A DNA stretch of 64,000 nucleotides from Thiocapsa imhoffii (GTDB taxonomy: Bacteria > Pseudomonadota > Gammaproteobacteria > Chromatiales > Chromatiaceae): NCBI RefSeq assembly GCF_016583985.1, contig NZ_NRSD01000008.1, positions 62,001 to 126,000 on the forward strand, written 5' to 3'. Under the pieces are notes generated by a model. The model saw nothing but the letters and a program-made list of their open reading frames with translations, made no database searches and was not told the DNA's origin. Shown here piece after piece: positions 36,992-45,662 of the stretch (positions are counted from its first letter, which is position 1; every line of letters starts with the position of its first letter). The translations under genes were made by a program, and so were the position numbers.

Positions 36992-38038
36992 ATGTCTGGG
37001 ATGATGTTGAGAGTGGTCCGCTGGTTTGGGTGGAACATCAATCGGCTGGCGTTGTTCCTCTATTTCAAGTTCTGTTGGGTGCGGTCACGCTTGATCGGAC
37101 CAACGAGCTGGGTCAAGTCGCGGTGGGAGGGCGATCGCGATCTGGCCGCGGCGACGCGCGTGGCTCTCTTCGTTCACTATGACCCGAAAGGCATCGTGCA
37201 CGAATTCGTTCTCTACTACCTCGAACGGCTCAACGCACTGGGCTTCACGCCGATCTTTGTCACCAATGGTCCACGGCCCACGGCCGCGGCGCTCGATCTG
37301 TTGCGCCCACTGTGCGGGCGCATCCTCTGGCGGCGGAATCGCGGCTATGATTTCGGCGCCTATAAGGATGCCCTGCTGGAGGTGCCTGATCTCGATGCGC
37401 TGGAGATGCTGATCATCGCCAATGACAGCGTCTATGGACCCTTGCAGCCGCTCGAGGAGATCATCGCGCGCGCCGATCCCGAGCAGGCGGATGTGTGGGG
37501 GATCACCGACAGCTACGAGCATCATTACCATTTGCAGACCTATTTCCTGCTGGTCCATCGTCGCGCCCTGGCGTCCAGTGGTTTTCGCGCCTTTTGGAAG
37601 CGTCTCGTCTACACTCAATCGAAAACCGTGGTGATCCACAAGTATGAGATAGGTTTCTCCAAGCACCTGCTGGCGGCACGCCTGCGCCTCGCGGCGATTC
37701 ATCCCTATCGTGAACTGGCCTTCGAGATCGCCGATGACCTGCGGCGGCGAACACAGCGCGACCCCAAATGGTGGAGGCATGTCGGTCATGCCGACCATCT
37801 CAAATGGCTCTATGGCATCATCACCAGCGGATGCCCGCTCAACCCCAGTCACTTCTTCTGGGAGCCCTTGACCGTGAAACATCGCTGCCCCTTTCTCAAG
37901 CGCGAGTTGCTGACCCGTAATCCCTGTCAGGTCCCGATGGTGTTTTTCTGGGAAGAGGCCATTGCACAGGTCAGTGACTACGACACGGGCATGATCACTC
38001 GACATCTGCAATATCTGCTGCGCAATCGCAGCATCTGA
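36992..38038 (+). CDS. RgpF-type (rhamnan synthesis F) protein
   Basis: The 348-aa protein matches the rhamnan synthesis protein F family (PF05045): FVHYDPKGIVHEFVLYYL, then WRRNRGYDFGAYKDAL and IIANDSVYGPL. The motif NRGYDFGAY is the counterpart of NRGRDIGPF in the GT4-RgpF fusion at the window start. RgpF proteins take part in assembly of rhamnose-containing wall or O-antigen polysaccharides and are probably sugar transferases. It lies just after the zinc-ribbon methyltransferase gene and is convergent with srkA 37 bp downstream. ATG codons at 37001 and 37004 are alternative starts. Confidence 0.87.
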   Translation: MSGMMLRVVRWFGWNINRLALFLYFKFCWVRSRLIGPTSWVKSRWEGDRDLAAATRVALFVHYDPKGIVHEFVLYYLERLNALGFTPIFVTNGPRPTAAALDLLRPLCGRILWRRNRGYDFGAYKDALLEVPDLDALEMLIIANDSVYGPLQPLEEIIARADPEQADVWGITDSYEHHYHLQTYFLLVHRRALASSGFRAFWKRLVYTQSKTVVIHKYEIGFSKHLLAARLRLAAIHPYRELAFEIADDLRRRTQRDPKWWRHVGHADHLKWLYGIITSGCPLNPSHFFWEPLTVKHRCPFLKRELLTRNPCQVPMVFFWEEAIAQVSDYDTGMITRHLQYLLRNRSI

Positions 38039-38075
38039 TCGAATCGCGGTGGCTGATTTCTGACCGGGATAGGGC

Positions 38076-39065
38076 TCACCCGCTCCAGAGTGGCCCCTCT
38101 TCCATCGCGGCGATCTGCTCGCGCAATTGCAGGATCTGGTTCTCCCAAAATCCTTGGGTTCCGAACCAGGGGAAGGCGAGTGGGAAGGCTGGGTCTTGCC
38201 AGCGTCGGGCGAGCCAGCCTGCATAATGGATGATGCGCAGTGTGCGCAGACCTTCGAGGAGGTGTAGTTCGCGATAGTCGAACTCGCGAAAGTCTTCATA
38301 ACCAGCGAGGATGTCGGCCAACTGTGCACTCATCTCATGGCGGTCACCGGATAAGAGCATCCAGAGGTCTTGCATGGCCGGCCCCATCCGGGCATCGTCG
38401 AAATCGACGAAGTGTGGTCCGGCGTCGGTCCAGAGCAGATTGCCTCGATGGCAGTCGCCATGCAGTCGGATTTGGGTTGGGTGTCCCGCCCGGGCGAAAC
38501 AGGCCCGAACGCCGTCGAGGGCCTGTGCGAGCACACTGCGATAGGCCGGCAGGAGATCGTGAGGAATCCAGCCCTGATCCAGCAGATAGGCGCTCGGTTC
38601 TACGCCAAAGGACTGGAGATCCAGGGTTGGGCGGTGGTGGAAGGGCGCGCTGGCACCGATGGCGTGGATCCGTCCGAGCAGGCGTCCGAGCCATTGCAGC
38701 ACCTCCGAGTCCTCCAGCTCCGGGGTGCGTCCACCGCGCCGCGGACTGAGCGAGAAGCGATATCCATCCACGTGATGCAGCGTTCGGCCGGCGATGCGCA
38801 GAGGGGCGACGGCGGGTATGTCCCGTTCGCTCAGCAACGCCGTGAACGTCTGTTCCTCAAGGATCGCCTCGTCGCTCCAGCGCTCGGGTCGGTAGAACTT
38901 AGCGATCAAGGGCGCGGCGTCCTCGAGACCGATTTGATAGACGCGATTCTCGTAGCTGTTGAGCGCGAGCAGGCGGCCGTCGGTTACCAGACCCAGTCGC
39001 TCGACCGCGCTGAGGACGCGGTCTGGAGTGAGATCGGCATAAGGGGTTGGATTCAAATCACTCAT
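38076..39065 (-). CDS. srkA: Stress response kinase A (serine/threonine kinase, YihE/RdoA)
   Basis: The 329-aa protein is an APH-fold kinase. It has LNSYENRVYQIG near the N-terminus, a catalytic loop HGDCHRGNLLW and the metal-binding FVDFDDARMGP, both diagnostic for SrkA. In E. coli the enzyme counters envelope-stress-linked cell death. Length is normal for the family. It is divergent from the metallophosphoesterase gene, with only 21 bp between the two start codons, so the promoters must overlap or lie within the genes. Confidence 0.93.
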   Translation of the reverse strand: MSDLNPTPYADLTPDRVLSAVERLGLVTDGRLLALNSYENRVYQIGLEDAAPLIAKFYRPERWSDEAILEEQTFTALLSERDIPAVAPLRIAGRTLHHVDGYRFSLSPRRGGRTPELEDSEVLQWLGRLLGRIHAIGASAPFHHRPTLDLQSFGVEPSAYLLDQGWIPHDLLPAYRSVLAQALDGVRACFARAGHPTQIRLHGDCHRGNLLWTDAGPHFVDFDDARMGPAMQDLWMLLSGDRHEMSAQLADILAGYEDFREFDYRELHLLEGLRTLRIIHYAGWLARRWQDPAFPLAFPWFGTQGFWENQILQLREQIAAMEEGPLWSG

Positions 39066-39086
39066 CTCATCTTAAGGATTCTGCTG

Positions 39087-40043
39087 ATGTTTCATCGCGT
39101 GACTGGATGGTCGCTGTGGATTGGAGCGCTGTGGCTGGCCACAGCCTCCGCCGCGTCCACGCCCGTGCGTTTCTTTGCCCTCGGCGATGTGCCCTACTTC
39201 CGGGCCGAGACACCGCAGATGATCGACCTGCTCGATCAAGCGGTCGCGGAGGGTGCGCCCTTCCTCATCCATGTTGGCGACATCAAGGCCGGCAGCACAC
39301 CGTGCACGGACGAGAATTTACACGAGATTGCCGCGATCTTTCGCCGCCAACCGGTCCCGGTGGTCTACACGCCGGGGGATAACGAATGGACGGATTGCCA
39401 TCGCGCGGCGGCCGGGGCGCATGATCCGCTGGCGCGTCTGCAGCGTGTGCGTGAGATCTTCTTCGCCGATCCGAGTGTCTTGCGACGCGCACAACTCGAC
39501 CTGGTTGAAGAGGTTTCGCACGACGCACCTGGGTTTCCCGAACAGTTCGCCTTCATGCACGAGGATGTGCTGTTCGTTGCCCTCCATGTTGTCGGGAGCA
39601 ACAACGGCTATCGCGCGGAGGATCCGGCCGCGGTGGCCGAGTTCGAGACCCGTGATCGCGCCAACGTTCGATTTCTGGCCGCGATGGGGGAGGTCGCGCG
39701 CACGCGCGCGGCCCGCGCCATGGTCTTGATCTTTCACGCCAACCCACAATTCGAGCGGACACCGCCGAGCCGCGGGTTTGTGAGGATGCATGAGGCGTTC
39801 ATCGATTTGATGAACGCCTATCCGGGGCCGGTGCTGGCGTTGCACGGCGACACCCACCGCTTTCGTCACGATCATCCGCTGCGCGATCCCGCCAGCGGTG
39901 AGCCCTTCCGCCGTTTCGTGCGCGCAGAAGTTCCAGGCTCCCCGCTGGTCGGCGGCCTGTGGATTCGCATCGACCCGGAGCACAGCGAGGTCTTTGAGGT
40001 GCGGGTGGAGTACCCGATCTCCCGAGATCGTTTCATGCCCTGA
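39087..40043 (+). CDS. Secreted metallophosphoesterase
   Basis: The 318-aa protein starts at the ATG at 39087 and carries a signal peptide (cleavage after TASA near residue 22). Calcineurin-like phosphoesterase motifs are visible: FALGDVPYF, HVGDIKAGSTPC, TPGDNEWTDC, a late IFHANPQF and LHGDTHRFRHD, giving the usual Asp, Asn and His metal ligands. It should be a periplasmic or extracellular dinuclear metal phosphatase. A single cysteine follows the GDIK motif and another the GDNE motif, which could form a disulfide. The frame is open upstream on the plus strand but there it runs antisense to srkA. Confidence 0.87.
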   Translation: MFHRVTGWSLWIGALWLATASAASTPVRFFALGDVPYFRAETPQMIDLLDQAVAEGAPFLIHVGDIKAGSTPCTDENLHEIAAIFRRQPVPVVYTPGDNEWTDCHRAAAGAHDPLARLQRVREIFFADPSVLRRAQLDLVEEVSHDAPGFPEQFAFMHEDVLFVALHVVGSNNGYRAEDPAAVAEFETRDRANVRFLAAMGEVARTRAARAMVLIFHANPQFERTPPSRGFVRMHEAFIDLMNAYPGPVLALHGDTHRFRHDHPLRDPASGEPFRRFVRAEVPGSPLVGGLWIRIDPEHSEVFEVRVEYPISRDRFMP

Positions 40044-40285
40044 CGAGGATTGTTCGCCCGATAACTGGTGGAGCCTATGAATCCATGGCGCGCCACGACA
40101 TCCGCCATCACCCGCGTCACAGCTCGATCACCGAGCCAGGCGCCGAGTATAGCTCCGGTTGCGGCAAGGGTGTGGGTGCAATCGCAACGGCGCGCCCGCC
40201 CGGGCGTGGCTGGCGGATTTGTTCCCAATCCCAACTTATCGCATCATGCGCGACCGCTGAACGCAGTGATGGTTAAGGATCGGTT

Positions 40286-42544
40286 ATGACACAGACGACG
40301 GCCTATACCCCGGAGGGGCTTGAGCGCCTTCCGTTGAAGGACTTCACCGAAAAGGCGTATCTGGATTATTCCATGTACGTCATTCTCGACCGGGCCCTGC
40401 CCTACATCGGGGATGGTCTCAAGCCGGTTCAACGACGGATCCTCTATGCCATGTCCGAGCTGGGGCTGTCGGCGGCGGCCAAGTTCAAGAAATCGGCCCG
40501 CACGGTTGGCGACGTGCTGGGTAAATTCCACCCGCATGGAGACTCGGCTTGCTACGAGGCGATGGTGTTGATGGCACAGCCGTTCAGCTATCGCTATCCC
40601 CTCGTCGATGGCCAGGGCAACTGGGGGTCACCGGATGATCCGAAATCATTCGCGGCGATGCGCTACACCGAGTCGCGGTTGACTCCCTATGCGGGCATCC
40701 TGCTCGACGAGGTCGGTGAAGGAACGGTGGACTGGCAACCGAATTTCGACGGGACGCTCGACGAACCGAAGATGTTGCCGGCCCGGTTGCCGAATCTATT
40801 ACTCAATGGGGCGACCGGCATTGCGGTCGGGATGGCAACGGATATCCCGGCACACAATCTGGGCGAGGTCGCGCGGGCCTGCCGGCATCTCTTGGAGCAT
40901 CCGGAGGCCACCTTGGAGGACCTGATGCAGTTCGTCCCAGGGCCGGATTTTCCGACCGCGGGTGAGATCGTCACATCGCGGGATGAACTCGTGAAGATCT
41001 ATCGCACGGGCGGGGGGAGCCTGAAACAACGGGCGTGTTATCGCCTGGAGCAGGGCGAGATCGTCATCCATGCCTTGCCCTATCAGGTTTCGGGCAGCCG
41101 GGTCCTGGAACAGATCGCGCAACAATTCAACGCCAAGAAGTTGCCGATGATCGAGGACTTTCGCGATGAGTCCGATCATGAGTTCCCGACCCGTTTGGTG
41201 ATCGTACCCCGCTCCAATCGGGTCGATATCGATCGTCTCATGTTGCACCTGTTTGCCACGACAGACCTCGAGCGCAGTTATCGCGTGAACATGAATGTGA
41301 TCGCGCTCGATGGTCGGCCGCGGGTGATGGGGCTGCGTGACATCCTCTCGGAGTGGTTGCACTATCGCACGGCCACGGTACGTCGACGATTGCAGCATCG
41401 GCTCGCGCAGGTGCTTGATCGCTTGCATCGACTCGATGGCTTGTTGATTGCGTTCCTCAATCTCGACGAGGTGATCCGCATCGTACGCACCGAGGACGAG
41501 CCGAAGTCGGTGTTGATGGCACGCTTCGCCTTATCCGATCTCCAAGCCGACTATGTCCTCAATACACGGCTGCGCCAACTGGCGCGTCTCGAGGAGATCA
41601 AGATCCGCGCCGAGCAGGCCGAACTCGCGGCCGAGCGCGATCAGCTCGAGCACACGCTCGGTGATCCGCAAACGCTGCGGTGCTTAATCAGCGACGAACT
41701 GGCCGTCGATGCCGAGCGTTACGGGGATCCGCGCCGTTCTCCGCTGGTCCGCCGCGCCGGCGCGGCGGCGATCGACGAGAGCGATCTGACACCCACGGAG
41801 CCGGTGACCGTGGTGCTCTCGGAGAAAGGCTGGGTGCGCGCGGCCAAGGGTCACGAACTCGATCCGAGTGGCCTCAGTTATCGTTCGGGCGATCGTTTTC
41901 TGATGGCAACGCGGGTGCGGAGCAATCAGACGATCGTCTTCCTCGATTCGAGTGGTCGGAGCTATTCACTTCCCGCCCACACGCTTCCCTCCGCGCGCGG
42001 TCAGGGTGAACCGCTCACGGGGCGAGTCGATCCTCCCGCCGGGACGCGCTTCGTTGCCGTCCTCGGCGAGGATCCTGAACGGCGCATCCTGCTGGCCTCG
42101 GATGCGGGCTATGGCTTCATCACCCGCATGGCGGATTTGCAGGCCAAAGGCAAGGCCGGGAAGGCCGTCCTCACCCTGCCGCCTGGCGCGCAGGTCATGG
42201 CGCCGGTGCTGCTCCCAAACGCGGAGACCCTGGCGCGTGCGCGACTCGCCGCGGTGACTTCCAGCGGACACCTCCTCCTGTTTCCGGTCACGGCACTCCC
42301 CGAGATGCCGCGTGGCAAGGGGAACAGGATCATTGGGATCCCAACGGCGCGCGCCGCCGCCCGCGAGGAATGGTTGGTCGCCCTGGCGATTCTTCCCGAG
42401 GGCGTGCCGCTCGTGCTCGACGCAGGTCAACGTCACCTGACGTTGCGCGCGTCTGATCTGGACGGCTATCAGGGGGAGCGTGGACGCCGTGGACGTCTCC
42501 TGCCGCGCGGGTTTCAGCGCGTCGATGGGGTGCGTCTCGGGTGA
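40286..42544 (+). CDS. parC: DNA topoisomerase IV subunit A
   Basis: The 752-aa protein is a type IIA topoisomerase A subunit. [28 protein letters not shown] (residues about 30-57, given here by its motif) is followed by [15 protein letters not shown] and the catalytic tyrosine Y127 in the RYTESRL motif. The length and the short C-terminal domain match ParC rather than GyrA. It decatenates daughter chromosomes with ParE, which is not in the window. Upstream (40044-40285) I see no convincing gene, although a short frame ends with its stop overlapping the parC ATG. Confidence 0.95.
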   Translation: MTQTTAYTPEGLERLPLKDFTEKAYLDYSMYVILDRALPYIGDGLKPVQRRILYAMSELGLSAAAKFKKSARTVGDVLGKFHPHGDSACYEAMVLMAQPFSYRYPLVDGQGNWGSPDDPKSFAAMRYTESRLTPYAGILLDEVGEGTVDWQPNFDGTLDEPKMLPARLPNLLLNGATGIAVGMATDIPAHNLGEVARACRHLLEHPEATLEDLMQFVPGPDFPTAGEIVTSRDELVKIYRTGGGSLKQRACYRLEQGEIVIHALPYQVSGSRVLEQIAQQFNAKKLPMIEDFRDESDHEFPTRLVIVPRSNRVDIDRLMLHLFATTDLERSYRVNMNVIALDGRPRVMGLRDILSEWLHYRTATVRRRLQHRLAQVLDRLHRLDGLLIAFLNLDEVIRIVRTEDEPKSVLMARFALSDLQADYVLNTRLRQLARLEEIKIRAEQAELAAERDQLEHTLGDPQTLRCLISDELAVDAERYGDPRRSPLVRRAGAAAIDESDLTPTEPVTVVLSEKGWVRAAKGHELDPSGLSYRSGDRFLMATRVRSNQTIVFLDSSGRSYSLPAHTLPSARGQGEPLTGRVDPPAGTRFVAVLGEDPERRILLASDAGYGFITRMADLQAKGKAGKAVLTLPPGAQVMAPVLLPNAETLARARLAAVTSSGHLLLFPVTALPEMPRGKGNRIIGIPTARAAAREEWLVALAILPEGVPLVLDAGQRHLTLRASDLDGYQGERGRRGRLLPRGFQRVDGVRLG

Positions 42545-42574
42545 TCGAAGCCCGATTTGTGTTCGAGGAGAGCC

Positions 42575-42919
42575 TCAGCTCATGTAGCTCAGTGCCTCAT
42601 CACCTGGATGGGGCAACCCGGCGATCCGCCACGCTTGGCGGCAGGAGCCGAACAGATGCTGTACGGCATCGCGTTGCATGCCATGGGTTCGGCAGATCTG
42701 GGAGACCGGCGGAATCGCACCATAGGTCATGTGATGTTCGCGCAGATAGTAGATGATCGACCAATGACGGGGCTCAAGGGGACCCATGCCATCGCGTTCC
42801 GCCATCACCCGGGCCATGCCGGCATTCCATTGTGACGGGTCGATCAGGAAACCCTGATCATCGACGGGCAGTGGGCGGTGAAACCCTGGTGGGCGGGTGA
42901 CGGCTCGGATCTGGGGCAT
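42575..42919 (-). CDS. DsrC/TusE-family protein lacking the redox cysteines (RspA type)
   Basis: The 114-aa protein has the DsrC/TusE fold signature: DDQGFLIDPSQWN near the N-terminus, RHWSIIYYLREHH in the middle and the C-terminal-arm motif RIAGLPHP. In true DsrC the last residues are GLPKPTGCV with two conserved cysteines; here the arm ends GLPHPGDEALSYMS. The CysB position is W97 and the CysA position is not cysteine; Cys76 and Cys93 are elsewhere. Family members without these cysteines have been grouped as RspA, presumed regulators rather than sulfur carriers. GAGGAG lies before the ATG at 42919. It is convergent with parC and divergent from the membrane protein gene. Confidence 0.85.
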   Translation of the reverse strand: MPQIRAVTRPPGFHRPLPVDDQGFLIDPSQWNAGMARVMAERDGMGPLEPRHWSIIYYLREHHMTYGAIPPVSQICRTHGMQRDAVQHLFGSCRQAWRIAGLPHPGDEALSYMS

Positions 42920-42989
42920 GGCGGTTCTCCTCTGGCGTGGGTGGAGCGGGTGCGTCATCGGCGCGCGTGGTCTCGTCGTGCGGCTCGTC

Positions 42990-43025
42990 TCTAAATTCTG
43001 CTGATATCGGTATAAAATCGAGCAT
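42990..43025. promoter_or_regulatory. AT-rich divergent promoter region (candidate)
   Basis: Between the DsrC-like and membrane protein genes there is a short AT-rich patch with TATAAAAT at 43011-43018, which could act as a -10 element on either strand. No clear -35 box is paired with it. A short inverted repeat (CCTGAC ... GTCGGG) follows at about 43030-43049. Confidence 0.35.
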
Positions 43026-43088
43026 CATCCCTGACAACTATAGTCGGGATTGAGCGTTCGTCAATGTCTGACGTGGGAGGTCGTCGCC

Positions 43089-43772
43089 ATGCCGGAACTC
43101 ACGATGGGGCTCGCCTGGTTCAACCTCTTGCCGGTGTTCTTCACGGCCGTGGCCCTGTGGTTCCTGATTCGTTTGGTCGCCGCGTTGGATCCTCGTCAGC
43201 GCGATCTCGCCTGGAGTGGGGCCATCCTGATCCTGTGCGGTGGTCTCGCGAAGGCGAGCTGGAAGCTGCTGTGGGTCCTCACCGGACAGGATGTGATCTG
43301 GCTGTCGCAGGCGCTCTTTCCGCTAATCGCTCCTGGCTTCACCTTGCTGGCCGCCGCGCTGTGGCCGCGCGCTGACCAACCGCGGCGGCGAGGACTGGCG
43401 ACGCGGCGCGCGCTGGTGACACTGTTGCTCCTGGCGGTTGCCGCGATGGCCTTGATCAGAACCTTCGGGTTGGGGATGGAACGTGGTTGGTTCGTCCCGC
43501 TGCTGGTGCTCGCGAGTGGCGCCAACCTGGTGCTGAGCCTGCTGCTGATGCGCTTGGCCTGGAGCCAGCGACGCGTGGGGTTGACCACGCTGCTCGGCGT
43601 GCAACTGCTCCTGGTGTTCGCGCTTCCGCCGATTGCCTTGGCGGGTGCTCATTCCCTATCGATGCATTGGCTCGAGCAGATCCTGACCACGCTGGGGATG
43701 GCGGTGTTTGCGTTCGTGGTCTACCGGCTCGACGCCCTCGCGCGGGCCGGCCGGCCGATCACGCCCTTATAG
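43089..43772 (+). CDS. Hypothetical integral membrane protein
   Basis: The 227-aa protein has six or seven hydrophobic helices (for example WFNLLPVFFTAVALWFLI, LVTLLLLAVAAMAL and TTLLGVQLLLVFAL) and a short C-terminal tail. I recognise no family, although it resembles small inner-membrane proteins found beside respiratory or sulfur genes. The ATG at 43089 has GGGAGG 5 bases upstream. It overlaps the end of the convergent holC gene by 6 bp. It is divergent from the DsrC-like gene, which may share its promoter region. Confidence 0.75.
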   Translation: MPELTMGLAWFNLLPVFFTAVALWFLIRLVAALDPRQRDLAWSGAILILCGGLAKASWKLLWVLTGQDVIWLSQALFPLIAPGFTLLAAALWPRADQPRRRGLATRRALVTLLLLAVAAMALIRTFGLGMERGWFVPLLVLASGANLVLSLLLMRLAWSQRRVGLTTLLGVQLLLVFALPPIALAGAHSLSMHWLEQILTTLGMAVFAFVVYRLDALARAGRPITPL

Positions 43773-44198
43773 GCTCAGCCGATGGTGGTGCAGTGGGTAG
43801 CCGCGGTCGCGGTAGTAGCGATAACGCGCGCGCCCGGCTTCTTGTTGTGTGGCGTCTCGATCGATGGGTTCGCACAGACGAGCAAACCGGCTGAAGAAGG
43901 TCGGCACCTCGGGGGCGAGATTGATCAGCACCTCGTCCTCGTCGAGGGGGGTGCCATCGCCGCTGATCAGAACGGGCGTCAGGGCGTGATCGGTTTGTCC
44001 TATCCGGCCGTGCGGGATGAAGCTGTCCTCGCGAAAGGTCCAGAGTAAGCGGTCGAGGTGCTCGGCTTGAGTGCTGTCCGGGCAATGGATAAGGATGCGC
44101 GAGCCCGTCGCGCGGATGCGTTCGACGAGGCGGCAGGTCAGCACGAAGCGGTCGCCGGTGCCGTGGGGTTCGAGGCTGTAGAAGTCGATGCGTGTCAT
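43767..44198 (-). CDS. holC: DNA polymerase III subunit chi
   Basis: The 143-aa protein fits HolC: it begins MTRIDFYSLEPHG and contains LVERIRATGSRILIHCPD, LDRLLWTFREDSFIPHG and INLAPEVPTFFSRF, the standard family pattern. Chi links the clamp loader to SSB at the replication fork. The ATG at 44198 (with a weak TGGAA site) is chosen over 44243 because family members start MxRxDFY. Its end overlaps the convergent membrane-protein gene by 6 bp. Confidence 0.9.
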   Translation of the reverse strand: MTRIDFYSLEPHGTGDRFVLTCRLVERIRATGSRILIHCPDSTQAEHLDRLLWTFREDSFIPHGRIGQTDHALTPVLISGDGTPLDEDEVLINLAPEVPTFFSRFARLCEPIDRDATQQEAGRARYRYYRDRGYPLHHHRLSL

Positions 44199-44369
44199 CG
44201 GGTTCCAGGCTTTGTGATATGGTTTCGACCAGCGCTGACGCATCCTGTCGCCTTCATCAAGACGCGAGTTTGATGAGGCCCAAGCGTCTTCAGCGTCACG
44301 CCCACGGCGCTCGCTCCCTCGCCGCCGCCGAGGGATGCCTGAGCCCTTGTTCGGACCGCCACGGCGAGG

Positions 44370-45662
44370 ATGATGTCACACACCACCCCCAGCGAATGTC
44401 TCGAATGCGGACTCCTGCAGCGGATCCCCCCGTTGCCACCGGGCGGCAAGGCGCTCTGCGTGCGCTGTGACGGGGTCCTGCATCGGGACCGTCCGGACAG
44501 TCTCAATCGCACCCTGGCCCTGACGATCGCGGGGATCGTGCTCTTCATCATTGCTAACACCTATCCATTCCTCGCGCTCGAGTTGCAGGGCCAGTCGACA
44601 CACACCAACCTGATCAGTGGCGCGCTCGATCTCTATCAGGCCGGCGATTGGCCGATTGCGATGGTGGTGTTCTTCACCAGTATCCTCGCTCCGGGGCTGC
44701 AGTTGACACTCCTGTCCTTGGTGCTGGTGCCGCTGAGTCTGAAGCGGATGCCGACATGGTTGCCGCGCCTGTTTCGCTGGATGCGGACCCTGGTCCCCTG
44801 GGGCATGATGGACGTCTTCATGGTCGGCATCCTGGTCGCCACGGTCAAGCTCGCGAGCATGGCCTCGGTGGTGCCGGGGACGGCGCTGTTCGCCTTGGTG
44901 ATCCTGATCTTCGTGTTGGCCGCCGCGCAGGCGTCGCTGGATCCCGAGGAGGTGTGGTCCCGGGTGCCGCCGAGCATGCACGGCGTGCGCCCTCTGCAAC
45001 CGGGAGAGGCGCATCTGACCTGTGATGTTTGTGACCTCGTAGTGCGCCCGAGCGATGCCGTATCGGATGGTCGGCGACTGCGCTGTCCGCGCTGTGCCGA
45101 TGTCTTGCATCGACGTAAGCCAGAGAGCCTGCAGCGGACCTGGGCCTTCTTGATCGCCGCCGTGATTTGCTATGTCCCGGCGAATCTCCTGCCGATCATG
45201 ACGGTCACGTCGCTGGGGCAGAGTCAATCGGATACCATCTTCAGTGGCGTGACCTACATGGTGAATGCGGGGATGTGGCCACTGGCGCTCGTGATCTTCA
45301 CGGCCAGCATCTTTGTTCCCATCCTGAAACTCTGTATTCTCGCGTTCCTGTTGGGATCGGTGCACCGGCGCTCGGCGTGGCGGCCGCGCGAGCGGACGCG
45401 GTTGTACCGAATCGTCGAGGCCATCGGACGCTGGTCGATGGTCGATGTCTATGTCGTTGCCATCCTGGTGGCACTGGTGCGATTGGGAAATCTGGCGAGC
45501 GTCCAGGCTGAACCCGGTGCGATCTTCTTTTGTGCGGTGGTGGTACTCACCATGCTTGCTGCCATGTCGTTTGATCCCAGATTGATCTGGGACGCAATGG
45601 AGCAGAACCATGTCGGAAATCGACGGCGAGCGGATTCAGTCGTCATCCGCGGCGCTCCCTGA
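44370..45662 (+). CDS. pqiA: Paraquat-inducible protein A
   Basis: The 430-aa protein holds two PqiA domains. Each starts with a zinc-ribbon-like pair of CxxC motifs (CLEC and CVRC; CDVC and CPRC) followed by four hydrophobic helices, with TYPFLALE and NLLPIMTVT the matching family motifs. PqiA is the inner-membrane part of the PqiABC lipid-transport system. The coding region overlaps the pqiB start by 53 bp. Two adjacent ATGs (44370 and 44373) both fit. It is divergent from holC across a 171-bp gap. Confidence 0.93.
   Translation: MMSHTTPSECLECGLLQRIPPLPPGGKALCVRCDGVLHRDRPDSLNRTLALTIAGIVLFIIANTYPFLALELQGQSTHTNLISGALDLYQAGDWPIAMVVFFTSILAPGLQLTLLSLVLVPLSLKRMPTWLPRLFRWMRTLVPWGMMDVFMVGILVATVKLASMASVVPGTALFALVILIFVLAAAQASLDPEEVWSRVPPSMHGVRPLQPGEAHLTCDVCDLVVRPSDAVSDGRRLRCPRCADVLHRRKPESLQRTWAFLIAAVICYVPANLLPIMTVTSLGQSQSDTIFSGVTYMVNAGMWPLALVIFTASIFVPILKLCILAFLLGSVHRRSAWRPRERTRLYRIVEAIGRWSMVDVYVVAILVALVRLGNLASVQAEPGAIFFCAVVVLTMLAAMSFDPRLIWDAMEQNHVGNRRRADSVVIRGAP

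Noticed and set aside
40077..40289. Possible 70-aa protein upstream of parC whose stop overlaps the parC ATG (ATGA)
   Set aside because: A GGTGGAG site precedes its ATG, but the peptide is Ala/Arg/Pro-rich with no recognisable pattern, and it is probably the parC leader. I keep it only as a note.
42545..42574. Search for a bidirectional terminator between parC and the DsrC-like gene
   Set aside because: Only 30 bp separates the stops and no stable hairpin with a T-tract is visible.
44376..45611. 411-aa reverse-strand ORF over pqiA
   Set aside because: Antisense to a clear membrane protein; it is strongly hydrophilic and rich in His/Gln/Arg as expected for the complement of a hydrophobic gene.
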